Shown here in pieces: positions 6,621 to 8,801 of a stretch of 8,801 nt of DNA (positions are counted from its first letter, which is position 1; the number at the start of each line of letters is the position of its first letter). The notes under the pieces were generated by a model that was not told the origin of the DNA, ran no database searches, and saw only the letters and a program-made list of their open reading frames with translations. The position numbers and the translations under genes were made by a program. Origin of the DNA: Pseudomonadota bacterium (GTDB lineage Bacteria; Pseudomonadota; Gammaproteobacteria; Xanthomonadales; Rhodanobacteraceae); the NCBI GenBank assembly GCA_021787175.1, contig JAJYMF010000187.1, positions 1-8,801 of the forward strand, written 5' to 3'.

Positions 6621-8120
6621 CTAGCCGCGCCGGCACATCGGCATGCGCAGTTCCATCCCCGGCCTGAGCTCGTAGTGCGGCGCCCGCAGACGATTGACCG
6701 ACGCCAGTTCATGCAGGTTGTCGCAACCGAAGCGATGGGCGATGCCGAACAGGGTGTCGCCGCGACGCACGGTATAGCGCCGCTGCGTCGCCTCGCGGCG
6801 TGCGGCCGCGAATTCGGCCGGCGGCTTCGGCAGTACGGCGTCGTGCAGGTCGGAGGCCAGCTTCATCCAGGGACCGCCGCTGGCGCACGAACGCGCATAG
6901 GGTTTTTCCAGCACGTCCGGCACGGCGATGCGCGTTCCGGCAGGCTGCTCGGTCTGCGGATCGAGCCGGGGATTCAGGTTGCGCAGCGTGCGGAACCAGC
7001 CGTCGGTCATGCCGCCGGCCTGGCCCAGGCAGACCGTCAGCTCGGCCAGTGAGGCCGGCGCCAGCAGATCCACATGCCCCGGCGCGCCGTCCACGCGCGG
7101 GAAATGCAGGTTGTAGCGCTCGGGGTGCAGGAACAGCCAAGCGGCGGCCAGCACCATCGGCACGTACTCGCGCGTTTCCGGCGACAGGGTGAAGTAGATC
7201 TTCGGATTCCAGAAGCTGGCGTCGGCCGCGTGCGCCGCTGCCAGCCGGCTGACGAAGCCCTCGCCGCCGTTGTAGGCGGCAATCGTCAACTCGAGGTTGT
7301 CGTTGAACGCCTTGAGCTGCTCGTTGATGTACGCGGCATTGGCCTTCGCCTCCAGGCGCGGATCGAAGCGCTGATCGAAACCGTCCACGGTGCCGAGGCC
7401 GAAACGCTGGCCGGTCGCCGGCATGAACTGCAGCGGGCCGGCGGCGCCGGAGCGCGAGACCGCATGCACGCGGCCGCCGGACTCCTTGGCCATGATGCCG
7501 AACAGCAGCGCCTCGGGCAGGCCGGCCTTGCGGTATTCCGGCTCCATCTGGTAACGCAGGTACTGGTAATTGACATAGGCATTGATCAGCTGCGGCCGCA
7601 TCTGCGTCAGCCATTCCTCCAGCGCGGCCTTGATCGGACCGTTGCTGGCGATCAGCTCCGAGAGCTGATGGTTGCGCAGCAGGGCCACCGAGCGCTGCGC
7701 TTCCGGGACGGCCTGCAGCACCGGCGAGGGTTCGCCGTTCTCGGTGGTGACGTCACTATCGGATGCACTGACGTCGCTTTCCCCGGCCTCGACACGCAGC
7801 AGGCGGTCGTAGGCAACGATGAAGCGCGCGCTGTCGCAGCCACTGCGGGCGGCGCAGGCGGTGGCGGCAATGCGCAGATCGGCCAGCGCCTGGCTGCGCG
7901 CCGCGGCGGCAGCGGGATCACCGGCCTCGAGCTGGTTCTGGGCATCGTTGTACTGGCGGACATCCGCATCCAGGCGCGCGTACAGGACGGTGTCGGCGCT
8001 TGCGGCGGCGGCCGTCGCGGCCGGCGCGCGCGCGGGCGCGACCGCGCAGCCGGACAGGGCGCTCGCGGCCGCCACGATCAGCGCCACGGATGCACGGGTG
8101 AGAACAGGATGAGCAGGCAC
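6621..8120 (-). CDS. mltD: Membrane-bound lytic murein transglycosylase D-like lipoprotein with C-terminal LysM
   Basis: This predicted lipoprotein cleaves the MurNAc-GlcNAc bond of peptidoglycan to form 1,6-anhydroMurNAc ends. Numbering is from the GTG at 8120 (499 residues). Residues 1-24 are a lipoprotein signal ending LSG before the lipidated C25; the next residues A-V do not suggest an inner-membrane retention signal. A variable N-terminal part (about 40-175) has Ala-rich helices. The SLT domain (about 180-340) has catalytic E213 in AKESGG, GPLQFMP (228-234) and AYNGGEG (282-288), all typical of the MltD family. A degenerate LysM-like segment lies at about 355-402 (ASLAELTVCLG ... AGTRIAVP), and a clear LysM at 448-493 (RYTVRRGDTLFGIAHRFG ... 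LRMP). E. coli MltD carries two LysM modules. GTG at 8120 is preferred because GAGG lies 9 nt upstream; the TTG at 8129 would abut that GAGG. The six cysteines besides C25 fall into three close pairs. Confidence 0.93.
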   Translation of the reverse strand: MPAHPVLTRASVALIVAAASALSGCAVAPARAPAATAAAASADTVLYARLDADVRQYNDAQNQLEAGDPAAAAARSQALADLRIAATACAARSGCDSARFIVAYDRLLRVEAGESDVSASDSDVTTENGEPSPVLQAVPEAQRSVALLRNHQLSELIASNGPIKAALEEWLTQMRPQLINAYVNYQYLRYQMEPEYRKAGLPEALLFGIMAKESGGRVHAVSRSGAAGPLQFMPATGQRFGLGTVDGFDQRFDPRLEAKANAAYINEQLKAFNDNLELTIAAYNGGEGFVSRLAAAHAADASFWNPKIYFTLSPETREYVPMVLAAAWLFLHPERYNLHFPRVDGAPGHVDLLAPASLAELTVCLGQAGGMTDGWFRTLRNLNPRLDPQTEQPAGTRIAVPDVLEKPYARSCASGGPWMKLASDLHDAVLPKPPAEFAAARREATQRRYTVRRGDTLFGIAHRFGCDNLHELASVNRLRAPHYELRPGMELRMPMCRRG

Positions 8121-8269
8121 GGGCGGCAACCTCAGTCAGTCGACGGCGGCGCGACGGCGATCGGTCGCGTGCCGCGGCGAATATCGGCCATATCTCCCGC
8201 CCGCGCAACGCTGCGGGTCACACCGGCAACCCCGCACTGCCTACAATGGTGGCGACCCGCGGAGGCCGC
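8121..8269. promoter_or_regulatory. Divergent intergenic region between mltD and the greB leader
   Basis: For greB a TACAAT hexamer at 8242-8247 is a fair -10 box, with a predicted start near 8254. The best -35 candidate, GTCACA at 8217-8222, has a long 19-bp spacer. For mltD, on the minus strand, TTGCGC (8203-8208) and GATATT (8180-8185) are separated by 17 bp and could be a weak sigma-70 promoter with a start near 8173. The mltD ribosome-binding site (GAGG) lies 9 nt before its GTG. I see no riboswitch, terminator or gene in this stretch. All promoter calls are by eye against the consensus. Confidence 0.35.
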
Positions 8270-8347
8270 ATGAACGCATCGCAATCCCGCAGCACGCGAC
8301 GTCCGCCAACCCGGGCGCGGTCCCCGAGCCGGCACGGAGCGCGCTGA
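8270..8347 (+). CDS. Possible 25-residue leader ORF coupled to greB
   Basis: An ATG at 8270 follows GGAGG (8261-8265) by 4 nt and opens a 25-codon frame whose TGA shares its last base with the greB ATG (TGATG at 8345-8349). The peptide begins MNASQSRSTRRPP and has seven arginines in 25 residues, with no hydrophobic segment. The Shine-Dalgarno is stronger than the one for greB itself (GGAG at 8336-8339, 7 nt before its ATG). A TACAAT box 23 bp upstream of the ATG would put this ORF at the head of the greB transcript. It could be a leader peptide that couples ribosomes into greB, or chance in a high-GC, stop-poor region. I recognise no family. Confidence 0.35.
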   Translation: MNASQSRSTRRPPTRARSPSRHGAR

Positions 8348-8801
8348 TGGGTCGCTGGCGTCCGCCCGCGCCGGCGTCGACGGCGATCATCACCCGTGAC
8401 GGTCATGCGCGCCTGAAAGCCGAACTCGACGAGTTGTGGCTGCGCGTGCGCCCCGAGGTCGTGCGCGCACTGGCCGCCGCCGCCGCCGAGGGCGACCGCT
8501 CGGAAAATGCCGAGTACACCTATCGCAAGAAGCAGCTGGGCGAGATCGATCGGCGCGTGCGCTATCTGAGCAAGCGCCTGCCGCTGCTGAAGGTGGCGGA
8601 AGGCGCCCCCGGCGACCGCGGCGCGGTGTATTTCGGCGCCTGGATCCGGCTCGAAGACGACCGCGGCGACGAGCATCGCCATCGCATCGTCGGCCCCGAC
8701 GAGACCGACGCGCGCCGCGGCTGGATCAGCGTGGATTCGCCGCTGGCGCGCGCGGTTCTGAAAAAGCGCGCCGGCGCCGAGTTCGAAGCCGAACTGCCCG
8801 G
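8347..8801 (+). CDS. greB: Transcription elongation factor GreB (3' end outside window)
   Basis: GreB enters the secondary channel of RNA polymerase and stimulates cleavage of backtracked RNA. The visible 151 codons cover nearly all of a family member of about 155-170 residues. Residues 1-80 form the antiparallel coiled coil, starting with the GreB-like MGRWRPP and ITRDGHARLKAELDELW (15-31). The acidic tip residues that coordinate the catalytic magnesium are D50 and E53 in GDRSENAEY, with the same 3-residue spacing as D41/E44 of GreA. YRKKQLGEIDRRVRYLSKRL (59-78) is a GreB hallmark. The C-terminal FKBP-like domain (about 91-150) contains RIVGPDETDARRGWISVDSP (113-132) and ends in AVLKKRAGAEFEAELP. 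GGAG 7 nt before the ATG supports this start, which also gives the usual N-terminus. The upstream 25-codon ORF overlaps this start by one base. Confidence 0.95.
   Translation, partial: MGRWRPPAPASTAIITRDGHARLKAELDELWLRVRPEVVRALAAAAAEGDRSENAEYTYRKKQLGEIDRRVRYLSKRLPLLKVAEGAPGDRGAVYFGAWIRLEDDRGDEHRHRIVGPDETDARRGWISVDSPLARAVLKKRAGAEFEAELP

Noticed and set aside
8127..8129. TTG start for mltD three codons upstream
   Set aside because: The GAGG would directly abut the TTG, whereas it lies 9 nt before the GTG at 8120; TTG is also the rarer start.
8218..8682. 154-residue minus-strand frame opposite greB
   Set aside because: It is antisense to a clear greB and has no domain of its own.
1..8801. CRISPR arrays, tRNA/rRNA genes, insertion sequences, phage or defence genes
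   Set aside because: I looked on both strands and saw no regularly spaced long repeats, cloverleaf-like sequences, transposase motifs or other mobile signatures; all larger frames are accounted for.

Overview
The window is about 8.8 kb of high-GC gammaproteobacterial chromosome. It holds nine clear protein genes packed tightly together, plus one possible leader ORF. The gene order prmB-aroC-asd-fimV, together with the protein sequences (a FimV N-terminal domain, a PrmB carrying the EAWFAGL...VPRSPI block, GreB), points to the Xanthomonadales (Lysobacterales). This placement is from memory of family sequences and synteny, not from a search. I see no tRNA, rRNA, CRISPR array, transposase or phage gene, and every recognised enzyme keeps its key residues. 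The region looks like ordinary core chromosome.

Layout. Bases 1-4290 are four genes on the minus strand, read right to left: prmB (ribosomal protein L3 glutamine methyltransferase), aroC (chorismate synthase), asd (aspartate-semialdehyde dehydrogenase) and fimV (polar peptidoglycan-binding hub protein, cut by the left edge of the window). Gaps between them are 58-86 bp, so they could be one transcription unit. A 56-bp divergent promoter region (4291-4346) separates them from a plus-strand pair, an SCO1/SenC copper chaperone and psd (phosphatidylserine decarboxylase), whose stop and start codons overlap as TGATG. A small gene of unknown function (5990-6433) follows psd. It converges on mltD, a lipoprotein lytic transglycosylase on the minus strand (6621-8120). 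Divergent from mltD, at the right edge, is greB (transcript cleavage factor, cut by the window edge), preceded by a possible 25-residue leader ORF.

Working together. The left block mixes translation maintenance (PrmB), aromatic biosynthesis (AroC), lysine/threonine/methionine/DAP biosynthesis (Asd) and cell-pole organisation (FimV). Asd supplies the DAP branch used for peptidoglycan, while FimV and MltD bind or cut peptidoglycan. SCO1 and Psd both serve the inner membrane, in cytochrome oxidase copper assembly and phosphatidylethanolamine synthesis respectively.

I found no new biological system. The points worth a second look are regulatory and intergenic: a symmetric divergent promoter that predicts a leaderless SCO1 mRNA; three TGACG-type half-sites at exact 10-bp spacing over the psd stop codon; a degenerate inverted-repeat element between convergent genes; a TGATG-coupled leader ORF before greB; and duplicated hexamers/heptamers in place of Shine-Dalgarno sequences before aroC and asd.
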